From contig NZ_FOBX01000013.1 in NCBI RefSeq assembly GCF_900109945.1, positions 151,002-215,001 of the forward strand: a stretch of 64,000 nucleotides of DNA, written 5' to 3'. This DNA is from Bradyrhizobium sp. OK095. Its GTDB lineage: Bacteria; Pseudomonadota; Alphaproteobacteria; Rhizobiales; Xanthobacteraceae. The notes under the pieces are model-generated. The model was given only the letters and a program-made list of their open reading frames with translations, ran no database searches and was not told the DNA's origin. Position 1 is the first letter of the stretch. Every line of letters begins with the position of its first letter. The translations under genes were made by a program, and so were the position numbers. Shown here in pieces: positions 41,930 to 50,463 of this stretch.

Positions 41930-42805
41930 ATGAAAATTCGCAAAGCCGTATTCCCCGTCGCCGGCCTCGGCACCCGCGTCCTGCCCGCCACCAAGGCGAT
42001 GCCGAAGGAAATGCTGACCATCGTCGACAAGCCGCTGATCCAGTACGTCTATGACGAGGCGCGCGAAGCCGGCATTGAGCACTTCATCTTCGTCACCGGC
42101 CGCAACAAAAATGTCATCGAAGATCATTTCGACAAGATGTTCGAGCTCGATGCGACGCTCGCCGCGCGCGGCAAGAAGGCCGAGCAGGACGTCCTGGCGC
42201 AGAACCAGCCCGAAGCCGGCGCCGTCAGCTTCACCCGCCAGCAGGCGCCGCTCGGTCTTGGCCACGCGGTCTGGTGCGCGCGCGACATCGTCGGCAACGA
42301 GCCGTTCGCGGTGGTGCTGCCCGACGAGCTCGTGCTCAATTCGCCCGGCTGCCTGAAGCAGATGATCGAGACGGCGTCCAAGCTCGGCGAGAAATCCAAC
42401 GTCATCGCGGTCGAGGCCGTGCCTGACCATCTCACCCATCAATACGGCATCTGCGGCGTCGGAAAACGCACCGGCAAGATGTTCGAGGTCGACGGCATGG
42501 TCGAGAAGCCGGCCAAGGGCACCGCGCCCTCCAACCTCTCGATCACCGGCCGCTACATCCTCCAGCCCGAGATCTTCAAGATCCTGGAGACCCAGGAGCG
42601 CGGCGCCGGCGGCGAGATCCAGCTCACCGACGCCATGATCGGCCTCGCCAAGTCGCAAAAATTCTACGGCGTCGAGTTCGAAGGCGAGCGCCATGATTGC
42701 GGCTCCAAGCCCGGCTTCCTCCGCGCCAACATTGCCTACGGCCTGCAACGGCCGGAGCTGCGCGATGGGCTGATTGCGGAGATGAAGAAGTATCTGGGAG
42801 AGTAG
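41930..42805 (+). CDS. galU: UTP-glucose-1-phosphate uridylyltransferase
   Basis: A 291-residue enzyme forming UDP-glucose from UTP and glucose-1-phosphate for exopolysaccharide, LPS and glucan synthesis. The nucleotide-binding signature is VAGLGTRVLPATKAMPKEM near residues 11-29, followed by VDKPLIQYVYDEA. The substrate blocks LGLGHAVWCA and YILQPEIFKILE match GalU. It is monocistronic, flanked upstream by the divergent transglycosylase gene and downstream by a palindromic repeat. Confidence 0.96.
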   Translation: MKIRKAVFPVAGLGTRVLPATKAMPKEMLTIVDKPLIQYVYDEAREAGIEHFIFVTGRNKNVIEDHFDKMFELDATLAARGKKAEQDVLAQNQPEAGAVSFTRQQAPLGLGHAVWCARDIVGNEPFAVVLPDELVLNSPGCLKQMIETASKLGEKSNVIAVEAVPDHLTHQYGICGVGKRTGKMFEVDGMVEKPAKGTAPSNLSITGRYILQPEIFKILETQERGAGGEIQLTDAMIGLAKSQKFYGVEFEGERHDCGSKPGFLRANIAYGLQRPELRDGLIAEMKKYLGE

Positions 42806-42812
42806 CGCTCCT

Positions 42813-42899
42813 CGTCATTGCGAGTGAAGCGAAGCAATCCAGTCTGCATCCGCGGAAAGACTCTGGATTGCTTCGTTGCAAGAGCTCCTCGCAATGACG
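42813..42899. repeat. Palindromic repeat, CGTCATTGC family, 87-bp copy
   Basis: CGTCATTGCGAG (42813 on) and its complement ending at 42899 bound an element with inner GAAGCAATCCAG and CTGGATTGCTTC that also pair. It is close to the copy at 52755-52834 (shared TGCNTCNGCGGAAAGACTC centre). It lies between convergent genes. Confidence 0.8.
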
Positions 42900-42915
42900 G
42901 CGGTGAGTAGCGGCC

Positions 42916-44412
42916 TCACGCCACCAGCGACAGCTTCGGAAGGCTCGCCACCACCGACTGATTGCGCCCGCCGGCTTTTGCCGCGTAGAGCGCCTTGTCG
43001 GCCGCGGCGACCAGGATCGCCCAGTCCATGCCAACAGCGGGAACGAGGCTCGCAATGCCGCATGAGACGGTCGAGCTCGTGTGGTCGTCGGACCAGCCCT
43101 GCACCTTGCCGCGGATCGTCTCGGCAACCTTGTAGGCATCGGTGACTGAAACGTTCGGCAGCAGCACCGCGAATTCCTCGCCGCCATAGCGCGCGGCGCA
43201 ATCGCCGGCGCGGCTCACCGAATCGGAAATGCAGATGGCGATGCCGACCAGTACCTGGTCGCCGGCCTGGTGGCCGAAGGTGTCGTTATAGGCCTTGAAG
43301 TGATCGGCATCGATCATCAGCAGTGCGACCGGCGTCTTTGCCCGCATCGCGCGCCGCCATTCGACGTCGATGACATGGTCGAACTTGCGCCGGTTCTTCA
43401 GGCCGGTGAGCGCGTCCGTCGTCGCCATCTCCTCGAGCTTGCTCTCGGCCTCGGCGCGCCGGCCGATCTCGCGTGCGAGCACGATCGCCGATCCCAGCAG
43501 GAACAGCGCGAGCAGCAGCACCACGGCGCCGATGCGAACCGCCTCGCGCTGCCACAGCGCGAACACGCTGCTGAGCGGCTTGCCGGCCACGACGAACAGC
43601 GGCCCGTTGTCGCCGCTGCGCGCATAGAGCCGCGGCGTTGAATCGACCGGGCCCTGGCCCGAATAGGACGCGCCGACACGCAGATTGTTGGCCTTCCAGG
43701 CCTGGCGCCCGGCGAGATTCTTGCCGATGACGTCGAGATCGAACGGCCGCCGCATCATGATGGTGCGGTCGCGCTTGAGCACGGTGATGGTGTCCTCGGG
43801 ATCGAGGCTCAGCCGCTCGAACAATTCGTGGAAATAGCTGAAGCGGATCGAGCCGGCGACGACGCCGAGGAAGCCGCCGTCGGTGTCGCTGATGCGCCGG
43901 CTCAGCACGATCGAATAGGCGCCGCGGAACAGCATCGGGCGGCTGATGAAGAGGTCGGCGCCGGGATTGTCGCGATGGACCTTGAAATAATCCTCGTCGC
44001 TCCGGTTCTCCGCAAGGGGATCGAGCGTGGAGGCGTCGATGGTCAGCTTGCCGTCCGCATCGAACACCTGGATGGCACCGAAATGCCTCGCCGTGGTCGC
44101 ATGATCGAACAGGATGAGATGGCGGATCGGCTTCGAGACCGTCGCGATCTCGGGCAGCAGCATGTTGCTGGCGACCGCCTTCAGGGACAAATCGTAGATC
44201 TCGATGTTGCGGCTGATGTCGGATTCGATGGTCGTGGCCAGGTTTTCCAGCATCTGGCGGGCCAGCGCCTCCTCGCCCCGGCGCATGTCCAGCATGACGT
44301 TGACGCAAATGGCGGAAAAGCCGATCACCGTCACCACGGAGGAGATGATCAGCAGCTTCGCCGAAATGCGCCACGGCCGGCGGGCCGTGACGTCGCGCCA
44401 TCCAGACAGCAT
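42916..44412 (-). CDS. Diguanylate cyclase with periplasmic sensor domain
   Basis: A 498-residue membrane protein. Two membrane helices (about 20-42 and 300-322) enclose a periplasmic domain of dCache-like type. The cytoplasmic GGDEF domain has GGEEF near residue 410 and an RxxD inhibitory I-site five residues before it (RAGD, then CAARY). It should make c-di-GMP and be subject to product inhibition. The start at 44412 gives the expected short cytoplasmic lead; a frame from 44484 adds sequence without features. The signal sensed is not known. It is near a large EAL protein and so may belong to a common c-di-GMP control unit. Confidence 0.92.
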   Translation of the reverse strand: MLSGWRDVTARRPWRISAKLLIISSVVTVIGFSAICVNVMLDMRRGEEALARQMLENLATTIESDISRNIEIYDLSLKAVASNMLLPEIATVSKPIRHLILFDHATTARHFGAIQVFDADGKLTIDASTLDPLAENRSDEDYFKVHRDNPGADLFISRPMLFRGAYSIVLSRRISDTDGGFLGVVAGSIRFSYFHELFERLSLDPEDTITVLKRDRTIMMRRPFDLDVIGKNLAGRQAWKANNLRVGASYSGQGPVDSTPRLYARSGDNGPLFVVAGKPLSSVFALWQREAVRIGAVVLLLALFLLGSAIVLAREIGRRAEAESKLEEMATTDALTGLKNRRKFDHVIDVEWRRAMRAKTPVALLMIDADHFKAYNDTFGHQAGDQVLVGIAICISDSVSRAGDCAARYGGEEFAVLLPNVSVTDAYKVAETIRGKVQGWSDDHTSSTVSCGIASLVPAVGMDWAILVAAADKALYAAKAGGRNQSVVASLPKLSLVA

Positions 44413-44566
44413 CGTTTGCTCCCGATCCCGATGGATGCGCCCGAAATCTTGAGTAGTGTTTAAGGCAGGACGGCGCTGCCGCAATGAGTTAAGAAACGGT
44501 TTATTGGGCTAACGATTTTCGGCAGGCCGCGAGCGGCCAATCCAGGCTTCGAACGAGAGGACAATC

Positions 44567-44836
44567 GTGAACGACTACGACGCGTTGCGCGACTATCTGA
44601 TGCAGCACAAGCAGGCCGAATTCGTGCTGACCTATGAACAGATCGAGGAGATCATCGGCGCGGCCCTGCCGCGCGCGGCGAACCGCGCCTCATGGTGGGA
44701 CACCCAGCGCAGTCCGGACATCCAGATGCCGCAACGCGAAGCCTGCCTCGCCGCGGGCTTCAAGGCGATGCGTATGCCGGACGGACAGAGCGTGCGGTTC
44801 ACGAAGCTGAAGAAGGACGGGCGTAGGCCGGGGTAA
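44567..44836 (+). CDS. Small DUF7662-like protein (89 aa)
   Basis: An 89-residue soluble protein. The start has a GAGAGG ribosome-binding site. The pattern LTYEQIEEIIGAALP, then ASWW, and a late GFKAMRMPDGQSVRFTK is like the small DUF7662 domain (typically an EIEEILG block, a WW pair, then a G-x-V region before a strand). Function is unknown. It is surrounded by a diguanylate cyclase gene (upstream, opposite strand) and a phosphodiesterase gene (convergent, 12 bp away), so a regulatory role is conceivable but unproven. Confidence 0.7.
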   Translation: MNDYDALRDYLMQHKQAEFVLTYEQIEEIIGAALPRAANRASWWDTQRSPDIQMPQREACLAAGFKAMRMPDGQSVRFTKLKKDGRRPG

Positions 44837-44848
44837 GGCGAAGAAAAA

Positions 44849-47725
44849 TCAGCTCGCAGCTTCCAGCCGCACTTCCGTCAGCAGGCGCATCGCGGCATCC
44901 GCGTCCATCGGCTCGCCGAAGGCAAAGCCTTGCGCGTATTCGCAGCCCATCTGGTAGAGCTCGACCGCGTCTGAATCGGTTTCGGCGCCTTCGGCCACCA
45001 CGTCCATGCCGAGATCGTGCGCGAGCGCGATGATCGACTTCAGGATCACCGGCCGCGTGCCGCGGTTGGTGGTGCGAACGAAGGACTGGTCGATCTTGAT
45101 GGTGTCGAACGGGAAGCGCTGGAGATAGGCCAGCGACGAATGGCCGGTGCCGAAATCGTCGAGCGAGAGCCCGGTGCCGAGCTCGCGAATGCGCGTCAGC
45201 ATCTGCGCCGCGTGCTCCGGATTCTCCATCACCATCGATTCCGTCAATTCGAGCTTGAGCGTGCCGCGCGCGACCGATGAGCGCGACAGCACGGTGCGGA
45301 TGTCGTGGATGAGGTCGTGGCGCAGCAATTGCCGCGAGGAGACGTTGACGGAGGCGAAGATCGGCTCGCGCGAGCGCATCGCGCGCTGCCAGATCGAGAG
45401 CTGCTTGGCGGTCTGGTCGAGCACGAACATGCCGAGGTCGATGATCAGGCCGGTCTCTTCCGCGATGGCGATGAATTCCGACGGCGCCATCCGCCCGAGT
45501 TTTGGATGATCCCAGCGCACCAGCGCCTCGAAACCGGCGACCGAACGGTCCTCCAGCCGCACGATCGGCTGGTACAGGATCGTCAGCTCCTGGCGCTCGA
45601 TGGCGCGGCGCAGCTCGCTCTCCAGCGTCAGGCGGTCCGTCTTTCGCGCGCGCATGGCGGACTTGTAGACGTCAATGCGGTCGCCGCCGATGCGCTTGGA
45701 ATGATACATCGCAAGCTCGGCGTCCTTGATGATCTCGTCGGTGAGCTGCACTTGCGGATCGGAGAGCGCCAGCCCAATCGAGGCGGTGAGGAAGATCTCG
45801 CGCTCGTTGAAGGCGATCGGCGCGCGGATGGTCTTGCGGATGGTCTCGGCGAAGGCGGTGATGCGGGCCGGGTCCTGCTCCGAGAGCAGGATCAGGCCGA
45901 ACTGGTCGCCGGCGAGCCGTGCCAGCGTGTCCTGGGGCTTCAGGATGCGGGTGAGGCGGCGGGCCAGCGTCAGCAGGATGGAATCGCCGACCGCGATGCC
46001 GACGGAATCATTGACCTGCTTGAAGCGGTCGAGGTCGATCACCATCAGCGTCGGCCGCAGCGTCGGCATGGTCTTGGCGAAATGCGCGACTGCGCCCAGC
46101 CGGTCCATGAACAGTTTGCGGTTGGGCAGGCCGGTGAGGTTGTCATGCACGGAATCGTGCAGCAGGCGCTCCTCGGCATTGCGCATCTCGGTGACGTCGG
46201 TGAGCGTGCCGACCACGCGCGAGACTTCGCCGTCCGAGCCGACCACCGGGCGCGCCTTCAGCGCGAACCACATGAAGTGGCCGTCCGGCGTGCGCAGGCG
46301 GAAATCCTGCACCAGGCGGCCGCGACGCTGGTCGAGCACGCTGTCGAGCGCGGCGCGGAAACGATCCTGGTCGAGCGGGTGCAGCACTTCGAGCCAGGAG
46401 GCCGCCGGTCCCTCCAGCGTGCCGCGCTTGAGGCCGAGCAGGGCTTCGGTCTCGGGGCTGGTGAAAACCTTGTCGGCGGAGACGTCCCAGTCCCAGATCA
46501 AATCGCCGGAACCGGCCAGCGCCAGCGCGCGGCGCTCGATGTCGGACACGACGCCCGTGGTGGCGCCGCCGCCGGCGAAAGCGTGCTGCATCACCGTGAA
46601 GCCGATCAGCATCACGATCAGCACCAGGCCGCCGAGCAGGGCAGGGCCGACGATGTCGTTGGTGACCGAGCCCGCGACCGTCATGCCGGCGGCGATCACC
46701 CAGATCACCAGCAGGAACCAGGTTGGGATCAGCAGCACCGCGCGGTCGAAGCCGTGGGTAGAGAGATAGACGATCAGCGCAAAACCGGCGAAGGCGATCA
46801 GCACCAGCGAGATGCGCGCAATGCCGGAGGCGACGGCCGGGTCGAACAAAGCGAGCGCCACCAGCGAGCCCAGGAAGGCGAGCCAGCCCACCGTGATGTG
46901 CGAATAGCGCACATGCCATCGACTGAGGTTGAGATAGGCGAACAGGAACACCAGCAGCGTCGCCGCCAAAATCGCTTCACCCGCCGCGCGCCAGATGCGC
47001 TCGGCGTTGTTCGACATGTCCAGGACCTTGCCCCAGAAGCCGAAATCGACGCCGATATAGACCAGCACCGCCCAGGCCAGCGCCGCGGCGGCCGGGAACA
47101 TGATGCTGCCCTTCACGACGAAGAGAATGGTTAGAACGAGCGCCAAGAGACCGGAGATGCCGATCACGATGCCCTGGTAGAGCGTGAACGAGTTGACCTT
47201 GTCCTTGTAGGCTTCCGGTTCCCACAAATAGAGCTGCGGCAGCTTGTCGGTGCGCAGTTCCGCGACGAAGGTGATGACGGCGCCGGGGTCGAGCGTGATG
47301 CGGAAGACGTCGGCGGTCGGGCTTTCCTGGCGCTCCGGCCGGTCGCCGGTCGAGGGTGTGATGGTCGCGATGCGCGACAGCCCGAGGTCGGGCCACAGCA
47401 GCCCCGAGGAGACGATGCGGTAATGCGGGGCGACGATCAGGCGGTCGAGCTGGTCGTCGGTGTTGTTGGCGAGCGCGAACACCACCCAGTTCTGGCCGCC
47501 TTCGCGGGCGCGCACCTCGATACGGCGGACGATGCCGTCGGTGCCGGGCGCGGTGGAGACCTGGATGCGGTCGGCGTCGCTGCGCTGATGCTCGAGCACG
47601 CCGGTGAGGTCGATCGCGGGCGCGTCACCGCGGACGCTGACGGCGTCGAGCGCGCGCGCGGGACACGCGGCGACAAGAATCATGAGGCCCAGCGCGATGG
47701 GCGCGAGGCGCCTGATCAGACGCAA
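44849..47725 (-). CDS. Membrane PAS-GGDEF-EAL protein, predicted c-di-GMP phosphodiesterase
   Basis: A 958-residue multi-domain protein. A signal sequence is followed by a periplasmic beta domain (to about 175) and seven helices (about 180-390), like 7TMR-DISM sensors. Then come a PAS/PAC region (about 405-525), a GGDEF domain and an EAL domain (from about 695). The GGDEF motif is AGDQF near 603, so cyclase activity is unlikely. The EAL domain is intact: EALVRW near 734, DDFGTGHSS and KIDQSFV. It should degrade c-di-GMP, perhaps tuned by GTP at the degenerate domain. Sensory input is unknown. Confidence 0.93.
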   Translation of the reverse strand: MRLIRRLAPIALGLMILVAACPARALDAVSVRGDAPAIDLTGVLEHQRSDADRIQVSTAPGTDGIVRRIEVRAREGGQNWVVFALANNTDDQLDRLIVAPHYRIVSSGLLWPDLGLSRIATITPSTGDRPERQESPTADVFRITLDPGAVITFVAELRTDKLPQLYLWEPEAYKDKVNSFTLYQGIVIGISGLLALVLTILFVVKGSIMFPAAAALAWAVLVYIGVDFGFWGKVLDMSNNAERIWRAAGEAILAATLLVFLFAYLNLSRWHVRYSHITVGWLAFLGSLVALALFDPAVASGIARISLVLIAFAGFALIVYLSTHGFDRAVLLIPTWFLLVIWVIAAGMTVAGSVTNDIVGPALLGGLVLIVMLIGFTVMQHAFAGGGATTGVVSDIERRALALAGSGDLIWDWDVSADKVFTSPETEALLGLKRGTLEGPAASWLEVLHPLDQDRFRAALDSVLDQRRGRLVQDFRLRTPDGHFMWFALKARPVVGSDGEVSRVVGTLTDVTEMRNAEERLLHDSVHDNLTGLPNRKLFMDRLGAVAHFAKTMPTLRPTLMVIDLDRFKQVNDSVGIAVGDSILLTLARRLTRILKPQDTLARLAGDQFGLILLSEQDPARITAFAETIRKTIRAPIAFNEREIFLTASIGLALSDPQVQLTDEIIKDAELAMYHSKRIGGDRIDVYKSAMRARKTDRLTLESELRRAIERQELTILYQPIVRLEDRSVAGFEALVRWDHPKLGRMAPSEFIAIAEETGLIIDLGMFVLDQTAKQLSIWQRAMRSREPIFASVNVSSRQLLRHDLIHDIRTVLSRSSVARGTLKLELTESMVMENPEHAAQMLTRIRELGTGLSLDDFGTGHSSLAYLQRFPFDTIKIDQSFVRTTNRGTRPVILKSIIALAHDLGMDVVAEGAETDSDAVELYQMGCEYAQGFAFGEPMDADAAMRLLTEVRLEAAS

Positions 47726-47865
47726 GGTCAGTTCTCCGCTTTCGACGCAAACTCTTCAGGTGAAGACGATTTCAGGCCGGACAGAGGTGGTTCGGCGCGT
47801 CGCGATAGATGCCACGAAAGCGAGGAAAATCAAAGGGTTTCCGGCGTCCCCGGTGGGCCAGAGGC

Positions 47866-48864
47866 CTAGACCTCCAACACAATTTTGCCAATATGTGCCG
47901 AGGTCTCCATGCGCCGGTGGGCGTCGGCTGCCTTTTCCAGCGGGAAAGCGCTGTCCATCAGCGGTTTGACGCGCCCTTCGCGCAAAAGCGGCATCACTTT
48001 CGCCTCGATCGCAGCCACCATCGCCGCCTTGTCCGCATTACTACGGGGGCGCAGCGTCGAGCCGGTATGGGTCAACCGCTTCACCATCACCTTGGCGATG
48101 TTGACGCTGATCTTGGGGCCGTTGAGGGTTGCGATCTGGACGATGCGGCCGTCGACGGCGGCGGCGTCATAATTGCGGTCGACATAGTCGCCGGCGACCA
48201 TGTCGAGGATCAAATTGACGCCCGCTTTGTTCGTCTCCGCCTTGACCACCTCGACGAAGTCTTCGGTCTTGTAGTTGATGGCGCGGTCTGCCCCGAGCTT
48301 GAGGCAGGCGTCGATCTTGTCCTGCGAGCCCACGGTGACGAACACTTTTGCACCGAACGCCTTGGCAAGCTGGATCGCCATGGTGCCGATGCCGGAGGAG
48401 CCGCCATGGATCAGCAGCGTCTCGCCGGCCTTCAGGCCGCCGCGCTCGAACACATTGTGCCAGACCGTCATCAGGGTTTCCGGCAGCGCGCCGGCTTCCG
48501 TGATCGACAGCGACGGCGGCACGCTCATGGCCTGGCCGTCCTGCGCGATGCAGTACTGCGCATAGCCGCCACCGGCGACCAGCGACATCACCTTGTCGCC
48601 AATCTTGTGCCGCTTGGCATTGCTGCCGACCGCCACTACCTCGCCGGCGATCTCGAGGCCCGGCAGGTCGCTGGCGCCGGGCGGCGGCGGATAGGCGCCG
48701 GAGCGCTGCGCCACGTCGGGGCGGTTGACGCCCGCGGCCTGCACCTTGACCAGGATCTCGTCGGGACCGGGCTGCGGCAGCGCCCGTTGTTCCGGCACCA
48801 GCACCTCCGGTCCGCCGGGCTTGGAAATGGCGACCACGGTCATTTGCGCGGGCAGCTTGTCCAT
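47866..48864 (-). CDS. NAD(P)H-quinone oxidoreductase (zinc-free MDR, PIG3-like)
   Basis: A 332-residue medium-chain reductase: AGVNRPDVAQRSGAYPPPPGASDLPGLEIAGEV near the N-terminus, a nucleotide motif HGGSSGIGTMAIQLAK and the late HTGSTLRPRS block typical of the PIG3/quinone-oxidoreductase group. No zinc-ligand cysteines are present. The start at 48864 (MDKL) places the first strand correctly; the frame continues upstream to 48906 without support. It is divergent from the DUF1192 gene 114 bp away. The substrate is probably a quinone or small electrophile. Confidence 0.92.
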   Translation of the reverse strand: MDKLPAQMTVVAISKPGGPEVLVPEQRALPQPGPDEILVKVQAAGVNRPDVAQRSGAYPPPPGASDLPGLEIAGEVVAVGSNAKRHKIGDKVMSLVAGGGYAQYCIAQDGQAMSVPPSLSITEAGALPETLMTVWHNVFERGGLKAGETLLIHGGSSGIGTMAIQLAKAFGAKVFVTVGSQDKIDACLKLGADRAINYKTEDFVEVVKAETNKAGVNLILDMVAGDYVDRNYDAAAVDGRIVQIATLNGPKISVNIAKVMVKRLTHTGSTLRPRSNADKAAMVAAIEAKVMPLLREGRVKPLMDSAFPLEKAADAHRRMETSAHIGKIVLEV

Positions 48865-48978
48865 GATGTGTCCTTGAGCAAAGGTGCGGGAGGAAACGTG
48901 GGCCATTGCTTAGCCAGCGCGGTCCGCGCTGGCAACCGCCCAAGCCTGTTTGGTCCACGCGCACGCAGGAGGAAAGAC

Positions 48979-49170
48979 ATGCCGACGGAAGACGACGATC
49001 GCCCGCGCAAGAAGATCAGCCATGAAATCGGACAGGATCTCTCACTCTTGTCGGTCGAGGAACTGACCGAGCGCGTCGCATTGCTGAAGACCGAGATCGT
49101 CAGGCTCGAGGAAGCCGCCACAAAAAAGCGCGCCTCCCGCGATGCGGCCAACAGCGTCTTCAAGTCGTAG
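48979..49170 (+). CDS. DUF1192 domain-containing small protein (63 aa)
   Basis: A 63-residue protein with a strong GGAGGAAAG ribosome-binding site. The sequence is charged (EDDDRPRKK), then DLSLLSVEELTERVALLKTEIVRLEEA, which looks like a short coiled coil. The pattern is that of DUF1192, a small alphaproteobacterial family of unknown function. Its length is complete for the family. It is followed by an intergenic region of 533 bp that holds a palindromic repeat and a candidate small RNA. Confidence 0.85.
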   Translation: MPTEDDDRPRKKISHEIGQDLSLLSVEELTERVALLKTEIVRLEEAATKKRASRDAANSVFKS

Positions 49171-49189
49171 CGCCCCAGCACTCCGCTCT

Positions 49190-49359
49190 CGTGTCCCGGG
49201 CGCGCTACGGCGCGTCAGCGCTGCTGCGCAGAACCGGGACCCATGGCTCCCCAAGCAACTCCGCCAAAAGAGCTGGGCCCCGGCTCAGCAGTGCAGCACC
49301 ATGGCGTGTCGAAGACGCGCGTAAACGCGCTTTTGGTGCCGCACTGCGTCCGGGGCACG
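49190..49359. repeat. Long palindromic repeat, CGTGYCCCGG family copy 2
   Basis: It starts CGTGTCCCGG at 49190 and ends CCGGGGCACG at 49359. The inner landmarks ACCGGGACCCA and TGGGCCCCGGCTC are shared with the copies at 38251 and 50264. At 170 bp it is the longest copy. It lies 20 bp after the DUF1192 stop. Confidence 0.65.
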
Positions 49360-49414
49360 AGGACGGCTCGGCCGCTGACCGACATGGCTAATGAACCCTC
49401 AAAAAAATCGTTCG

Positions 49415-49443
49415 TTTACTCCCGATTAAGCTTTTCACTTTAT
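49415..49443 (+). promoter_or_regulatory. Candidate promoter of the small RNA
   Basis: TTTACT at 49415-49420 and CTTTAT at 49438-49443 are separated by 17 nt and resemble alphaproteobacterial housekeeping -35/-10 boxes. The predicted start is near 49450, just before the first hairpin of the small RNA. This is a by-eye match. Confidence 0.4.
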
Positions 49444-49449
49444 GACTTG

Positions 49450-49551
49450 GAACTGTCCTTGTTTGGACACCGAGTGGCTCCTGTCCACTCTGTTTGACGC
49501 CTCCCTGTTATCAACTTTCAAAGCCGCCGGTTTTCCGGCGGCTCTTTTTTT
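49450..49551 (+). ncRNA. Candidate trans-acting small RNA with anti-Shine-Dalgarno motifs
   Basis: About 100 nt of non-coding sequence folds into three clear stems. Hairpin 1 is TGTCC/GGACA (49454-49469). Hairpin 2 is GAGTGG/CCACTC (49472-49490) with loop CTCCTGT. The terminator is a 9-bp AGCCGCCGG/CCGGCGGCT stem (49522-49543) followed by CTTTTTTT. The loop CTCCT and the unpaired CCTCCC at 49500-49505 are complementary to ribosome-binding sites, the design of many rhizobial riboregulators. It lies in the 533-bp gap between DUF1192 and DUF1465. The remainder of that gap (49552-49703) shows nothing beyond the leader of the next gene. I cannot name an established family. Confidence 0.6.
49522..49551 (+). 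terminator. Rho-independent terminator of the small RNA
   Basis: A 9-bp GC-rich stem, 49522-49530 with 49535-49543, has a TTTT loop and is followed by seven T at 49545-49551. No protein-coding gene ends nearby on this strand (the DUF1192 stop is 350 bp upstream), so it implies a separate short transcript. Confidence 0.85.
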
Positions 49552-49703
49552 GCTTCTCACGAAGGTTGAATTCCGAGGAAAGACCCGTGGAAACCATATC
49601 CGCGCTTGCCGCTGGACTCCGCGGTTCGCCCGCGCAATGATTTGTTCATCATAAAGCCGGCGCAAAGCCGGACAGGTAAACAGTTGCGTAAGGGGCGTTA
49701 ACC

Positions 49704-50213
49704 ATGGAACGTTTGCAAGCCGAAGGCGCTCTCGTTCAACTCAGCGAGCGGTTCACCAATTCTGCGGCGTTCGGCGTCCTGTTCCGTGAGGGCATGGACC
49801 TGGTCGAAGAGACCGCCGCCTATCTCGACGGTGCCGGCCGCACCGAGGCCAAGGCGCTCGATCGCGCCGTCAGCCTCACCTATGCGACCGAAAGCATGCG
49901 CCTCACCACCCGCCTGATGCAGCTCGCCTCTTGGCTGCTGCTGCACCGCGCGGTGAAGGAAGGCGAGATGACGCTGGGCCAGGCCAATCGCGAAAAGACC
50001 AAGGTCAAGCTCTCGGCGGCCGATCCCGGCGGGTCCGACACCATCGACAAGCTGCCCTCGCAGCTGCAGGATTTGATCCATCGCTCGATGAGCCTGCAGA
50101 CCCGCGTCCGCCGCCTCGACACCACCATCCACACCCCGCCGGCAGATATGCCCGCGATCGGCAATCCGCTGGTGCCGCACCTCAACGCGCTGAAGGCCGC
50201 GTTCGAGCGGTAA
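49704..50213 (+). CDS. DUF1465 family protein
   Basis: A 169-residue soluble, mostly helical protein. Blocks LSERFTNSAAFGVLFREGMDLVEETAAYLDG and MRLTTRLMQLASWLLLHRAVKEGEM match DUF1465, an alphaproteobacterial family I know only as conserved and uncharacterised. The C-terminal region contains LQDLIHRSMSLQTRVRRLD, another helix. A GGGGCG stretch precedes the ATG. No partner gene is evident; a palindromic repeat and a bidirectional terminator follow. Confidence 0.88.
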   Translation: MERLQAEGALVQLSERFTNSAAFGVLFREGMDLVEETAAYLDGAGRTEAKALDRAVSLTYATESMRLTTRLMQLASWLLLHRAVKEGEMTLGQANREKTKVKLSAADPGGSDTIDKLPSQLQDLIHRSMSLQTRVRRLDTTIHTPPADMPAIGNPLVPHLNALKAAFER

Positions 50214-50263
50214 GCGCTCCGGTGTCTACGATGTTGATGCTGTTCCGCTCGTAGCTCAGGTCT

Positions 50264-50398
50264 CGTGCCCCGGACGCAGCGCAGCGTCTCTTCGACGGTG
50301 CGCTGCAGAGCCGGGGCCCAAGCAGCAACGGGTGTGCGGTTTTCTGGGTCCCGGCTCAGCGCAGCAACGCAAAAGCGTTGCAGCGCGTCCGGGACACG
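50264..50398. repeat. Long palindromic repeat, CGTGYCCCGG family copy 3
   Basis: It begins CGTGCCCCGG at 50264 and ends CCGGGACACG at 50398, with GAGCCGGGGCCCA and TGGGTCCCGGCTC inside. The inner part differs in length from the copies at 38251 and 49190. It lies between the convergent DUF1465 and rpmE genes. Confidence 0.7.
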
Positions 50399-50410
50399 CA
50401 CCCAAAACAA

Positions 50411-50438
50411 AAACGCCCCCGGTTTCCCGGGGGCGTTT
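50411..50438. terminator. Bidirectional terminator between DUF1465 and rpmE
   Basis: A 12-bp stem (50411-50422 with 50427-50438) around ACGCCCCCGG and its complement has a TTTC loop. T-runs follow on both strands. It lies 25 bp past the rpmE stop and would serve that gene first, with read-through from DUF1465 also stopped. Confidence 0.9.
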
Positions 50439-50463
50439 TTCGTCTCCAGCCTTGACGGCCGGA

